Origin: Allodiplogaster sudhausi
Taxonomy: Eukaryota; Nematoda; Chromadorea; Rhabditida; Diplogasteridae
Reading direction: 5' to 3'
Assembly (NCBI GenBank): GCA_945643635.1
Contig: CALZFC010000009.1
Span: 4,259,501 to 4,323,500 of the forward strand
Length of the DNA stretch: 64,000 nucleotides
Part shown: piece by piece, positions 37,429 through 48,290 of the stretch
Numbering within the stretch: the first letter of the stretch is position 1
How the letters are laid out: each line of letters begins with the position of its first letter
The notes under the pieces: generated by a model
What the model saw: the letters and a program-made list of their open reading frames with translations, nothing else
Database searches by the model: none
What the model was told of the DNA's origin: nothing
Translations under genes and position numbers: made by a program

Positions 37429-37509
37429 TTCGATTATACTCTTTTCCAAAGCATCTTTCTATTTTCTTCTATTATTCATTTAGCTTTCCTGATTGTCAAA
37501 CTTTCATAC

Positions 37510-37832
37510 GTACATACATATGTACATACATACATACATATGTACATACATACATACATACAGACATACATACATACATACATACATACATACATACATA
37601 CAGACATACATACAGACATACATACATACATACATACATACATACATACATACATACATACATACATACATACATACATACATACATACATACATACATA
37701 CAGACATACATACATACATACATACATACATACATACAGACATACATACAGACATACATACATACATACATACAGACATACATACATACATACATACATA
37801 CATACATACATACAGACATACAGACATACATA
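37510..37832. repeat. (ACAT)n tetranucleotide microsatellite
   Basis: About 320 nt of CATA units with regular CAGA substitutions. Because the period is four, all six frames stay open and give His-Thr-Tyr-Ile or Met-Tyr-Val-Cys pseudo-proteins, which are not genes. Confidence 0.97.
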
Positions 37833-38187
37833 TTTATTTATTTATTTATTATGCATTCACACATAATATTTAACGATGTATACTCGCATGATACCTTGTA
37901 CCATCAATCTCTGTATCTATTCCTGAACACATCATATGAAACTAGCGTACTTTGCAGGCATCTATGTACTTTGTGGAATAAAGATGGATAGAAAAATATG
38001 CACGAACAATCAAATAAAAGGAAAACACCGCGTCCGTGATAATGGTGTCCCGCTCCTACTTGTCTATAATTGTAAAAACACGTCATATTGGAACAAGCCG
38101 AGAGAAGTTCCTTGGATTCCGATTCCAACCATCAATGCGGCGAAAGAATTGCCAGTGGAAAATAAAACAAGAGAGCGTTGGGGAAAA

Positions 38188-38262
38188 GCTAGCCGATAGT
38201 CATCCAGACAGCGATTCGCAGCCAGGAAGGCACGGAGAGATGAATCATCATGAAGGAGGAAA
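38188..38262 (-). pseudogene. Isolated fragment of a CAT transporter exon
   Basis: The minus strand reads [21 protein letters not shown], nearly identical to the penultimate exon of the two transporter genes ([20 protein letters not shown], at 49999-50110 and 55798-55905), and the flanking GCTAGC is conserved too. No other transporter exon is nearby, so this is a relic of a third, dispersed copy. It lies at the end of the dispersed repeat that starts at 37335. Confidence 0.85.
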
Positions 38263-38611
38263 ATCGTGTACTAAGTGGCCAAGCCGAAAAAAAAAGCGCG
38301 ATGACGCTATTTGGGTTTCGGCTTGGCGACTTACCCCCGGAGTTCCGTATCTTCTTGCTCCGTGGACCCAAAGTTTTGCGATCTTGTGGTTTTATGTTCA
38401 TGGCGCGTCGAGCTGATTCCAACACGCTATCGTAGGGTTCTGTACGACCCCTGGGGGCCGAGATACAGACCCCTCGAAAATCAAACTTTTAGTCGTGTGA
38501 CGCTCAAATTACTAAAGTCCAGACCCTTATAAGAGAGAAGGGCCCTCTAGGGCCCTCCTAGCCCCTAGGGCTACTAGATGAAAGTTGTTCCTCAACACTT
38601 AGGTCACAAAA

Positions 38612-38970
38612 TTACAGACCTAATTTGCATAAATTTGCATATTGGAGGGACTTGTATAGGAGTCTGGGGAAGAAATTTTTCAACCTAAATTGCACACATT
38701 AGCATATCGGAGGGACTTGCTCAGGAGAGTCTGGGGAAGAAATTTTTTCACCTAATTTGCATAAATTTTGCATATTTACGGACTTGTGGGAAGAGCCTGA
38801 GGAAGAAATTTTTTAACCCAATTTGCATAAATTTGCATATTTGGGAGACTTACTCAGGAGAGTTCAGGAGAGTGGGGGGAAGAATTTTGTCGACCTAATT
38901 TGCACACATTTGCATATTTGGGGGACTTGTAGAGGAGAGTCTGGGGAAGAATTTTGTCAACCTTATTTGC
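38612..38970. repeat. Tandem repeat of about 60-75 bp with ATTTGCAT octamers
   Basis: Five diverged units, each reading approximately CCTAATTTGCATAAATTTGC, ATATTGGAGGGACTTG, then GGAGAGTCTGGGGAAGAA. Preceded at 38530-38580 by a GGGCCCTCTAGGGCCCT palindromic cluster. Non-coding. Confidence 0.85.
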
Positions 38971-39599
38971 AACATACATATTTTTCTTTCTTTCTTAATT
39001 CCTTTTTTCCTTCTTCGACTTGCAACGGCGAGTGCAATGTCGAGTGCACCTTTTTGTCAGCAGACATAAGGGCAAGACAGCATTTGATTTAGAAAGACGG
39101 GGATTACACTGGTCAGAAAAAAAGAATTGCAATAGATTTCGGTTAAGTTGCGTGGTGCTTCTTTAAGAGACTGCTAGACTACGTAGAGAGGCAAAAAAAA
39201 TTGTCTTGCACCTGGGCAGAATGAGAAAGGAGATCTTTGTCTGTTAATATTGAGTGTGCATGTGATTAGAGATTTCCCTAAACATCAAAATGGTTATTCT
39301 TCAACGATCTCGAACAGAAGATGAGCTACTTGCTCAGAAATCATTTATATTGGTATTATACTATTTTGATCGGTGAACTCTCTGCTAGATGTATTAAAAT
39401 GGCGAGCAAAATTGACATAAATAAATCTTTCTGTTTTTTCGAAACATTTTATACCTTGGCTGCTCTTTTGGGCCAATATGAACACGCTGTGAGAGAAGCA
39501 TTTGGGGATATTGTTCATCTCCATGAGAAAAGGGGGGGGACGGGGGAATAATCCTAGGTCTATAAGGGTAGAGAAGCGGATGAGGGGATATGAGCGTGG

Positions 39600-39690
39600 C
39601 CAGGACGATACAGCAGAAGGTGGACGTGGTCAGTGGTGGTACGTAAAAGGAGGGCGTGGCCATTGTGGTACGGCAGAAAGTGGACGTGGC
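39600..39690. repeat. Short imperfect tandem repeat
   Basis: Roughly three units containing GTGGTACG, GGCAGAAAGTGGACGTGG and GGAGGGCGTGGCC. Adjacent to the 3' end of the minus-strand glycogen-binding gene. Confidence 0.6.
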
Positions 39691-39692
39691 TA

Positions 39693-41500
39693 TCAGACAT
39701 GGATGACATGGCACTGGTCGCCTTCCTCTGAGATGATGGTCGGCACGCGATTCGCGTCGACCGCCCAAGCACCTGAGGAAAAATGGAAATTAATTGGTAT
39801 TAATTAATTAATTAGTTATAAAGAATTAAACTTATCCGATGTTAAAGTTGCTTTATCATTAATTAAATTTTTTGAATAGAAAAATATAATTTGATATATA
39901 TATATATATAATTTAAAAAAAAAAATCAAGGTTCTCCATAGTTTAGGCTGATTCAAAAGTAATATATGTACATACATTATAAAATTATAAAAGATCACCA
40001 CTAACCATCGACAATACTCGTGATGGCCCATAGGGACGCGGAGATGAACGGCCCAGCCGAAGCTGGATAAGAAGGAGAGTTGAGGCTGTCCATCTCTCTC
40101 GCTCTCGCTCTCTCTTTCTCTCTCTCTCTCTCTCTCGCTCTTTCTCTCGCCCTCTTTCTCTCGCTCTCTTTCTATTTCTCTCTCTCTCTCTCGCTCTCTT
40201 TCTCTCGCTCTCTTTATCTCGCTCTATTTCTCTCGCTCTATTTCTCCCTCTATTTCTCTCTCTCTCTCGCTCTCTCGCTCTCTTTCTCTCGCTCTTTCTC
40301 TGATCGGAAGAGCTCTCTTCATTTGCCTCTATCTAGCATCCATATTTACTAGATCTAGAAACGGACTTGTCACGCTTCAGTGGAATCTTGCAGTTCCAGT
40401 TGACGAAGGAGCCCGAGACGAAGACCTGGAATCATTCAGACCAAAATTCATCACCATAGTCCATCAACCACAAGCGCACTATAATTCATGCTGATTTCCT
40501 CCTACTGTAGAGAAACACTGTAAGGGATCGGGTATGTTAGAATTACGGATAGAGGACAAAGTATATACATGCATATCTCTAAGGTTCTATACAGACAGGA
40601 ACTCACCGCACATCCGGTTAATCTATTTCTTGTTATTCTATTTCTTCCTTACTCGTTTTCTTTATAACTCTCTTGTTTCTCTATGCTATTCCTTTGGCTT
40701 TCCAATGCAGATAATGTTCACTGATTTCATAAACACACCCGCGCTGCCCGAGACGGACGACATAAAAAGGCCCGAGAGCGAGAGAACGGGCTGAGAGCCG
40801 GCAGTCTTATCACACAATCCCAACTCTCTCTCTCTCTCTCTCTTTATGTCCCCCTTTAACCCTCAGTAAGCCCGTCCTGCTATTTCTCTATTGATTGTCG
40901 TTTGTAAAGGTAGATAAATGTGTTTGTAAGAGTTGGTGTTGTCGGGAACCTCACTACACTAAATATCAAATTATTCACCTCAAGGGCGCCGGGGTCTGGC
41001 CAGCGAATCTCTATCGACTGGAGCGGACGACTCATGCACTCGCCGCATCCGGCACGCGTCGCACCGAACGGAGAGAGAGGAAGCACACCGAAAATAGAAG
41101 AGGTGATTGGACAGATGGATGAGTAGTGGAGATGGAGAGAGAGGGAGTGAGAGAGAGATATACATAAAGACAGAGAAAGAGAGAAGGAGAGGGAGAGGGA
41201 GAGGGAGAGATAGAAAGAGAGACCCCACCGATAGAGGGAATGCCTGCCTCGGCCGCAGTGAACCCTCGTGCGCGTCGCACGCTGCCCAGCGAGTCGCTGA
41301 TGATCTCGGCCGAGCGACGGCTTGGCAGAGTGCCAGAAACGGGTTTGGCAGCCGCCGTCGCGCCCTCGGATTTGGCGTCCGCGCCCGCGACAAAGCGGCC
41401 GCCGGCGAGATCAAAGGAAGAAGAGCGAGAGGGAGCGGCAAGATCAAAGGAAGAAGAGCGAGAGGGAGCGGCGAGATCAAAGGAAGAAGAGCGAGAGGGA
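39693..41500 (-). CDS. Protein with AMPK-beta-type glycogen-binding domain (CBM48)
   Basis: Minus-strand exons in order: a disordered segment with TLPSRRSAEIISDSLGSVRR and FTAAEA (41240-41410), SRPLQSIEIRWPDPGALE (about 40980-41040), VFVSGSFVNWNCKIPLKRDK (40375-40433), FGWAVHLRVPMGHHEY (40020-40068), AWAVDANRVPTIISEEGDQC ending VIHV (39693-39767). This follows the AMPK beta carbohydrate module: h-x-W then VYLSGSFNNW, LPEGEHQY, and W-x-x-DP...NNIIQV. Both carbohydrate-stacking tryptophans (in NW and AW) are kept. The reading ends right after the module: the AMPK beta carboxy-terminal domain that joins alpha and gamma is absent. Exon joins 2/3 and 3/4 are not fully resolved by phase. More disordered exons upstream (41629-42960) may be the same gene. 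Confidence 0.65.
40085..40300. repeat. (CT)n microsatellite
   Basis: About 215 nt of CT/CTTT/CTCG repeats on the plus strand, within an intron of the minus-strand glycogen-binding gene. Confidence 0.9.
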
Positions 41501-41505
41501 GCGAG
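41420..41505. repeat. 33-bp tandem repeat, 2.6 copies
   Basis: AGATCAAAGGAAGAAGAGCG plus GAGGGAGCGGC, repeated. Plus-strand reading gives a RSKEEEREGAA repeat, but the surrounding exons are on the minus strand, where this is a pyrimidine-rich intron sequence. Confidence 0.85.
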
Positions 41506-41628
41506 GCTTTCGTCCGAGCATGAGACGACGATACTGAAATGGTTCTTATTTAATTAATTAATTAGTTTTATAATTTATTTATTTTTATTTTTATTTTATT
41601 GAATGAATGCAATTACATTTTTATTAAA

Positions 41629-41832
41629 TTAAAAAATACTGCTCAATTTCTGAATCCCTGACCTCTCAAAGGCGAAGCGGTCACCGTCTTCCACTTCTCC
41701 GTCGTTGAAACTGGCACTGCTCGAGTTGTCAGAGGAAGAGACAGATTCATCATACTGCAAGTGGCGATTTAGAGAGAAAGAGAAGAAGAAGAGAAAGAGA
41801 GAATGAGAGAAAGTGTGTGAGAGTAGAGTGAA

Positions 41833-41870
<38 letters not shown>

Positions 41871-42960
41871 AGAGAGAAGAGAGAGCGAGAGAATACAAAC
41901 TGATTCGATGCTGGATGAGCCTTGGCTGCTGCCACTAGCCGCTCGATTCTGCTCGACCTTCGGAGGCGACTTGGCCTTCGGAGTGGTCGGCTTGGATTGA
42001 GAGCGACGCTAATCCTTTAGGACTGGAAAGGGTCGAGGAAGTTACGATAAGGCCATTTATGACTTAGTGAATGTTACAGTTCGGACGGCCCAAACATCTC
42101 AGGCCGGGTCGGGCCGAACCGAGTCCAACTCTTGGGGCCATCTATGAGCCCAATTTGGCCATTGAATGCATTAAATCCTTGCAAGGAGACGAAAAGAAAC
42201 TGCGAATATCTCACTTCCTGTTTGAGGAGTGAGATTGCTGGTTCGACAGATGGCTCGCTGCAATTTTAAGTTGTTTTTTGTGTAAAATGTTGTCTTTTGA
42301 TATTAAAGGAAAGCCAACTTGAAGTTCCTGCAGTATCACTAGCGCCATTTTACGGTCCCGAACTCTTTTTTTATCCAAGCGATAGAGAAAGTCTCGTCTC
42401 GGGAGAACCTATTTCTTGCGAAGACGTCGATGGTGGGCTCCATTGGCGGCGTCGGGCAGACCATCTGAATATAAATGGAATCGTTTCCTCGCTCTCACTC
42501 TCACACTCTCTCCTCTCTCTCTCCCTCTCTCTCCATCTCTTTCTCTCTTTCTGTTTCTCTCCCTCTCTCACTCTCTCTTTCTCTCTCAATCTCCGCCTAT
42601 CTCTCCATCTCTCTAACGCTCCCATCCTCTCAACAACAAACCTGTGTCTTATCGAGTTCCAATTCGGCCGAACTCGGCGAGATGACCGGGAAGGCGTTCG
42701 ACTGAGAAGTTGAGGGAGAGTTTTGAAGGGTTGCCAAGAGAGAGGAAGAGAGAGGGAATGTGAGAGATAGAGAGGGAGAGAAAGAGAGAAAAGAGAGATG
42801 CTCGCCTGGAGCACGTGTACGTCGGCTGGCTCGTTCATGCGCAGAAGCCTCCGCTGCGGACGCGGCCGGAATCCAATGTCGCTTGGAGCCACTGTCGGAA
42901 GGGTCATCTGGAAAAGAGGATACCGTAACCTTCTCCGCCAGGGCAACCGTAACCCACCCG
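41629..42960 (-). CDS. Exons of a low-complexity protein, possibly 5' part of the CBM48 gene
   Basis: Minus-strand exon-like segments with splice signals: MTLPTVAPSDIGFRPRPQRR (about 42835-42925), SNAFPVISPSSAELELDKTQ (42644-42703), MVCPTPPMEPTIDVFARN (42405-42465), SQSKPTTPKAKSPPKVEQNR followed by AASGSSQGSSSIES (41902-42009), and YDESVSSSDNSSSASFNDGE with DRFAFER (41660-41757). The last two join in phase 0. All are Ser/Pro/Lys-rich and predicted disordered. Orientation and position make them the likely amino-terminal region of the glycogen-binding protein, but the join to 41410 lacks an obvious acceptor. If separate, the gene ends with a stop at about 41629. Confidence 0.45.
42490..42620. 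repeat. (CT)n microsatellite
   Basis: CT-rich tract on the plus strand between minus-strand exons. The long Ser-Leu and Arg-Glu frames over it are repeat artefacts. Confidence 0.9.
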
Positions 42961-43320
42961 ACAATTTTACGGTCCTCAGTCACGCGCAATCCTGCCAAAT
43001 GTCTGTGACAAACTTGTTCTTTCCAAGAACCGTAACCATGAGGAGCTTTTTTGAATATCAGAATATTTGCAATAATTTCGACTACTGATTGGGCTATTCC
43101 AGAAAAAAAGGTTATTCAAGAATAAATTATCACCGCGGCCTCTCGCAGCGAGGATTCTACACAGAACTTTGATCCCACGCTAGCAGACACCCAACGCTAC
43201 CGTACTCTACAAGCCATTAAGCCTAATTTACGGCCCTTTACTAATTTACGGCCCATCACACTAATTTGCGGCCCACGAGTGTTTCTTCCCATTCACCGGC
43301 CCGTCGATCCGGTCGCGCAT

Positions 43321-43530
43321 CTACCGAATGCGCGCCGCCATGAAAGCCGAGTGCACGAGGCCGTAGAGGCGGAGGAGGAGGTAGAAGACGGCGAAGGATG
43401 TCTGTAAAGAAGATTTTAAAAAAACTAATTGAACTAATTTTGGAGAACTTAAATTATATATATATATATATATATATCACTCTCCCTCTCTCTCTCTCTC
43501 TGCCTCTCTTTCTCCCTCTCCCTCTCTCTT

Positions 43531-43571
<41 letters not shown>

Positions 43572-43721
43572 AGCCCTCTGAAGAGCCTCAAAATTGTACT
43601 GATCCCCTTACCAGGAAGAAGACGGAGACGGAGATGAGAACAGGGAAGTTGGACGCCGGCCCGGCCACCACGTTTCCAATGCCATCGGATTCCACTCGGG
43701 AAACCACATCCGAGAGACGTC

Positions 43722-43768
<47 letters not shown>

Positions 43769-43830
43769 GGGGAGAGAGGGGGAGAGAGGGGGAGAGAGGG
43801 AAAGATTGAGAGAAAGGGAGAGAGAGGGAA

Positions 43831-43878
<48 letters not shown>

Positions 43879-44255
43879 GGAGAGTGATGGAGAGAGAAGA
43901 AGAGAGAGGCAGAGGGAGGAAGAGTGAGGTAGAGAGATGGAGAGTGAGAGATGGAGAGAGAGATGGAGAGAGAAGGGAAGGTGGAGAGAGAGGGAGGGAT
44001 AGAAAGAGAGAGGGAGCTAGAGAGAGGGGGATAGAGAGATGGGGAAGAAAAGAAAGAAGTAACAAAAAACCTCGGCACGCTCTGGCCTGTGCTGCTCGGG
44101 CTGCCAGCCCGCTTGCACTTCAGCGCCCATCTTGCCGTGCCACGAAGTAGATGTGAGAGTGCCTTCCAGAAGTCGAAGGACTCATCGGGGTCGGAGGGAA
44201 GCGAGGCGGAGGAGGAAGTGCCGTTGTGGTAGGAAGCGATGGGCGGAGTCGGCAT
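43321..44255 (-). CDS. Small protein with C-terminal membrane anchor
   Basis: Three exons, phases consistent. ATG at 44255 (MPTPPIASYHNGTSSSASLP, then DPDESFDFWKALSHLLRGTA and a basic segment ending QSVPR), exon 2 (43614-43720) RLSDVVSRVESDGIGNVVAG then SNFPVLISVSVFFL, exon 3 (43321-43400) TSFAVFYLLLRLYGLVHSAF ending MAARIR. The last ~45 residues form one long or two short hydrophobic helices ending in a basic tail, fitting a tail-anchored or hairpin membrane protein. Introns are filled with GA (43725-44045) and CT plus TA (43458-43572) microsatellites. No family recognised. The upstream in-frame stretch to 44375 could extend the start. Confidence 0.55.
43458..43572. repeat. (TA)n followed by (CT)n microsatellite
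   Basis: 20 nt of TA then about 90 nt of CT, in intron 2 of the minus-strand anchor gene. Confidence 0.92.
43725..44045. repeat. (GA)n microsatellite, 320 bp
   Basis: Longest GA tract of the window, with GGGGGA and GATGGA interruptions, forming intron 1 of the minus-strand anchor gene. Confidence 0.95.
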
Positions 44256-44598
44256 TGGGGGAGAGAAGATGGAGAGGCGACCGGCTGCGAGCGGCGCGGA
44301 GAGCGAGAATGAGTGAGGGAGAACGCGAAAAGTGGCAAGCTCTTGGAAATGACACGTGGACAATTTTATATTCAAATATAATTGCTAATTTGGGTGTACT
44401 CTTATAAAATTAATCAGTGAAAGTAAAGGAACTTGGCCATTCTCACAAAATTACAATGAATAAAATATTCTCTCGAAAATTCTTTGAGAACCTGACTTTA
44501 AGCACTTAATAAAGGCTTGGCTCCGAAAATGTTTAGTAAACAATTTCGGAGCCAATTCTTAAGATCATTTCTCTCCCCATTTTCCTTCTGCCTCCGCG

Positions 44599-44896
44599 AT
44601 GGCGAGTGGCTGGTTCCTCCGCCCGCTCTGCCTTCATTCCCTTCTAGTTCTTCTCGTCAACTCCTCGACCGTCGCAGGGTCGAAAAGTCAGCGACTTATG
44701 ATTTATCGACACTTTTAATTATTTCCCTAATATAAAACCCCGAATTGTTTTCAAGATAAAACCCAAGACTTATGATAAAATGTAAGATAAAACCTTAGCC
44801 TGAATATCACCCCTCTCTCTTCTCTCCCTCTTCACTTTCACTCCCTCCCCTCTCTCCCTCTCCCTCTGTCTATCTATCTATCTATCTATCTATCTC

Positions 44897-44927
<31 letters not shown>

Positions 44928-45946
44928 CTCTGCTGCAGCCTCTTCCTCCCTTCCCACCTGGCAGATCGTCTGTCTCTGCCTCCTGGCTGTCTTCTGCGCC
45001 GTTGGACTCCTCGCTCTCCTCGTCATTTTCCTCGCCAGACGCCGCAAGATAACTGAGCGGAAGTCATCTTCAGCCAGCAAGTATTGATCCATTAGCAGGA
45101 CGATAATTCAGTTTCAAAATTCCCGCGCTTTTTCCTGCATTTGGATAATTTAGAAAGAAGTGACTAGAATATTCAGAATATTCAGAAAACGTTTTTTTGT
45201 GTGCCAATTTTGTGATCCATAAATCATTGGTTAAGGTAAAAAAAGGAAACCGTCATAATTTATAATTGTCAAAGATCTACAGAAAAGCTCTCAGTTCCAG
45301 TCTCCTCGAGTTCCGCCCACTCTTCGACAATTCCCGCCTTCTTCCTCCATTGAAGGCAATAGCAGCATCTCCTTCTGCGCGAAGACGGGAGAGGACGACC
45401 AGCCACTCGACGGCGGGCAGACAGAAATGGTGGGGAAAAACACAGGAATATTTGCAACAATTATGCAATAATTAATAATATATGAACTCAATAAAGCGTT
45501 CAATAAGCCAAATGTAGCGATAAATCTATCACATTATAACTTTCTCCAGATCAACTGCCGCAACCTCGCTGTGCTGCCTTTTACGTCGGCGGCCGTCATT
45601 AAGGAGCTCGAAAAGTGGGTGAAAATTAATTTCTAAAATATTGTATTTAAAATAAAATATGTATTGAAAGATACGAATTATATTTCAGATGAAATCAACC
45701 TAAAAAAAACTACATATTTCAGCAATCATATTAAAATATATAAATAAAAATTTTATATTTGTAATAATTTCCAGAAGCATGAAGGGCGCGGCGTCTCCGA
45801 GCGGCGACAACAAAGGGCCTGCTCCCCTGGCAACGCCCACCATCAAACGCGTCTGCACATACATGGCCTCCGATGACGTCACCATTATTGACGAGGCTTC
45901 GCCGCCGCAGAGAAGATGTACAATGAAAGGATCCAATAATTATTAA
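44599..45946 (+). CDS. Single-pass membrane protein with Pro/Ser-rich cytoplasmic tail
   Basis: Five exons, 44599-44686, 44939-45080, 45288-45429, 45550-45614 and 45775-45946, total 609 nt, 202 residues in one open frame. Residues 1-28 are a signal peptide (MASGWFLRPLCLHSLLVLLV). After only about a dozen residues (TSSSLPTW) comes a transmembrane helix IVCLCLLAVFCAVGLLALLV then a stop-transfer ARRRKITERK. The rest is cytoplasmic: SQFQSPRVPPTLRQFPPSSS, GEDDQPLDGGQTEM, CRNLAVLPFTSAAVIKELEK, TPTIKRVCTYMASDDVTIID, ending TMKGSNNY. The tiny ectodomain is odd for a receptor; it may be an adaptor or the first helix may stay uncleaved, giving a hairpin. Intron 1 contains CT and TATC microsatellites. 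All introns GT-AG. No family recognised. Confidence 0.72.
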
Positions 45947-46168
45947 TATTTAAAATAATAATTAAAAATGAAACACCTTGTAAATCATCGGACAACTGAA
46001 AGGAAGTCAACTTTGGTGGTGATTTTAACTATACGCATGAAATACAAATTCAATTGCCACGGACGCCTGAAATGCCTTCTGACACTGGCGAGGGTCGTAC
46101 ACGCGAGCGTTTGCTTCTTAGGCTATCCCACTACCACTAGACCAGCCTACCCTCGAGCTTCATTGCAG

Positions 46169-47499
46169 TCCTCCGAAAGCTGCGCGCGGCTCGCTCCCCG
46201 CTGGACGAGCGCGCCGTGCTCGTGGCGATGTTGCGGCACGCCAGTTCCACTTCACGCGGCCGCAGCTGCGCATTCTGCTGGCGAGGGGAACAGCCGCATT
46301 CGGGGCAGAGCCGTCATTGCTTGACGTGAGCAGTTCGTAGACTTCACTCTCGCCTCTCTCTCTCTCTCTCTCCAGGTCCCCCTGCCCTGCCAAGTCTACG
46401 GCGACATCCACGGCCAGTACTGCGACCTCCTCCGCTGGCTGAATCTCCGCGGCTTCCCCGACAAGATTCGCTGTGTTTTCCTCGGCGATTTTGTCGACCG
46501 AGGACCGCACGGAATCGGAGTCGTCGTGTTCATCACTTGCCTCAAGGTGGACGGAGAGGGAGAGAGAGAGAAAGCGAGAGAGAGAGATAGACAGACAGAA
46601 GAGACTAGACAGGGGCGACAGACGGTTAGAGGGAGAGGGCTAGAGGAAGAGATGAGAAGAGAGAGAGGGAGAAGATCGAGAGATACAGATGGTGGAAGAG
46701 TTGGAGCGAGTGACTCTCTCTTCCAGCTGATCTCCCTCTCTCTCTATCTCTTTCTCCTTACCTTCTCTCTTTATATTAGTCTCTCTTACCTTCTCTTTTT
46801 TCCTCTCTTTCTCTCTCTCTATAACCGTCTCTCTCCTCCAGCTGATCTGACCCTCTTCCGTGTTCGTCTGCCGCGGTAACCACGAGGAGGAATGCCTGAA
46901 CCGCGCGTACTCCTTCTTCGACGAGGTCGCCGCGCGCTTTCCGCAAGGTTTTCATGCAAATTACACAATGAAATATAATATTATTAAAAAATAAATCCGC
47001 TTATTAAAAATAATCTATGTATACGAAAAATAATGAAAATAAATAACGTGTTAATATATATAATATAAATTTAAAAAAAGGCTATGAAAAATTAAATGAT
47101 AAATGATGAAATTTGGCCAGATGCCAAAAAGAAAAGATAATGAAATTCCCTCCAGATGCCACTGAGGAGGCAGCGGGCCTCTGCTCGATCTACGCGTGCT
47201 TCGCTGCTCTCTTTACGCAGCTTCCACTTGCCGTGCTCATCGGAGGAAGAATTCTAGGCATGCACGGAGGGATCAGTCCGCAGCTGCGGTCGCTCCAGGT
47301 CTCTCTCTCTCTAACTCTGTCTCTTTATCTGTCTATCTCACTCTCTCTCGCTCTCTATCTGTCGCTGTCTCTCTCTAACTCTCTCTCTCTCTTTCATTCT
47401 CTGTATCTCTCGCTTTCTCGCTTCTTCTATCTCTAACTCTCTTTCTCTATCTCTAATTCTCTCTCTAACTCTCTCTCTCTAACTAGCTCTAACTCTCCC

Positions 47500-47535
<36 letters not shown>

Positions 47536-48062
47536 TCCCTCTCCCTCCCAAATCATGAAATGGCAATCTCTGCAGGACATCCTCGACATCCATCGTCCAA
47601 TCTTCGACTTCCAAGTCGGGACGCTCGCTTGCGACCTCGTGTGGTCCGACCCAGATCCCGTCTGCAGGGAGGCGAGACTAATTTTTTTAAATTACATATA
47701 TATTTTGTCAATTATTATTTTAAATAATTATAAAAAAGATAAAAATAAAAATATAATAATTTTCGCTCCGCTACCGGCCGAATCTGGACCGCGAGCCGCG
47801 CGACGGCATCGGGCAGCTCTTCACGGCAGACGCAGTCAGGGAGACATGCGAGAGACTCGGCGTGCAGCTCATCATCAGAGGGAATCAGGTCGAGGGTTCT
47901 CTCTCTCACTCTCTCTTTCTCTACCTCTCTCACTTTGCCTTATCTCATCCAATTTCCTCTCTTTTCTCTCTCTCTTTCTCTCCCTCTCTCGCTCTCTCTC
48001 TCTTTCGCTTTCTCTCTCTTTCTCTATCTTTCTCTCTCTTTCGCTTTCTCTCTCCCTCTCTT

Positions 48063-48109
<47 letters not shown>

Positions 48110-48254
48110 TATGTCGCTCAGCTATCTCTCCTTCTCTCTCCTCTCTCTCTTCCAGGCCCCCCGTCAAGGCTACAACCTCTTCGCTGACCACCGCCTTCTG
48201 ACGCTCTTCTCGGCTACAAGGTGAGCGGCCGGCCATAAAAGGGAAGAGAGAGAT

Positions 48255-48290
<36 letters not shown>

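Noticed and set aside
37251..37991. A 246-codon plus-strand ORF and several 100+ codon ORFs on both strands over the CATA repeat
   Set aside because: Pure consequence of a tetranucleotide repeat that lacks stops in all frames; no signal peptide, splice sites or domain.
42060..42150. Another hAT-like relic with GGCCGGGTCGGGCC motifs
   Set aside because: GC-rich motif resemblance only; no inverted ends found.
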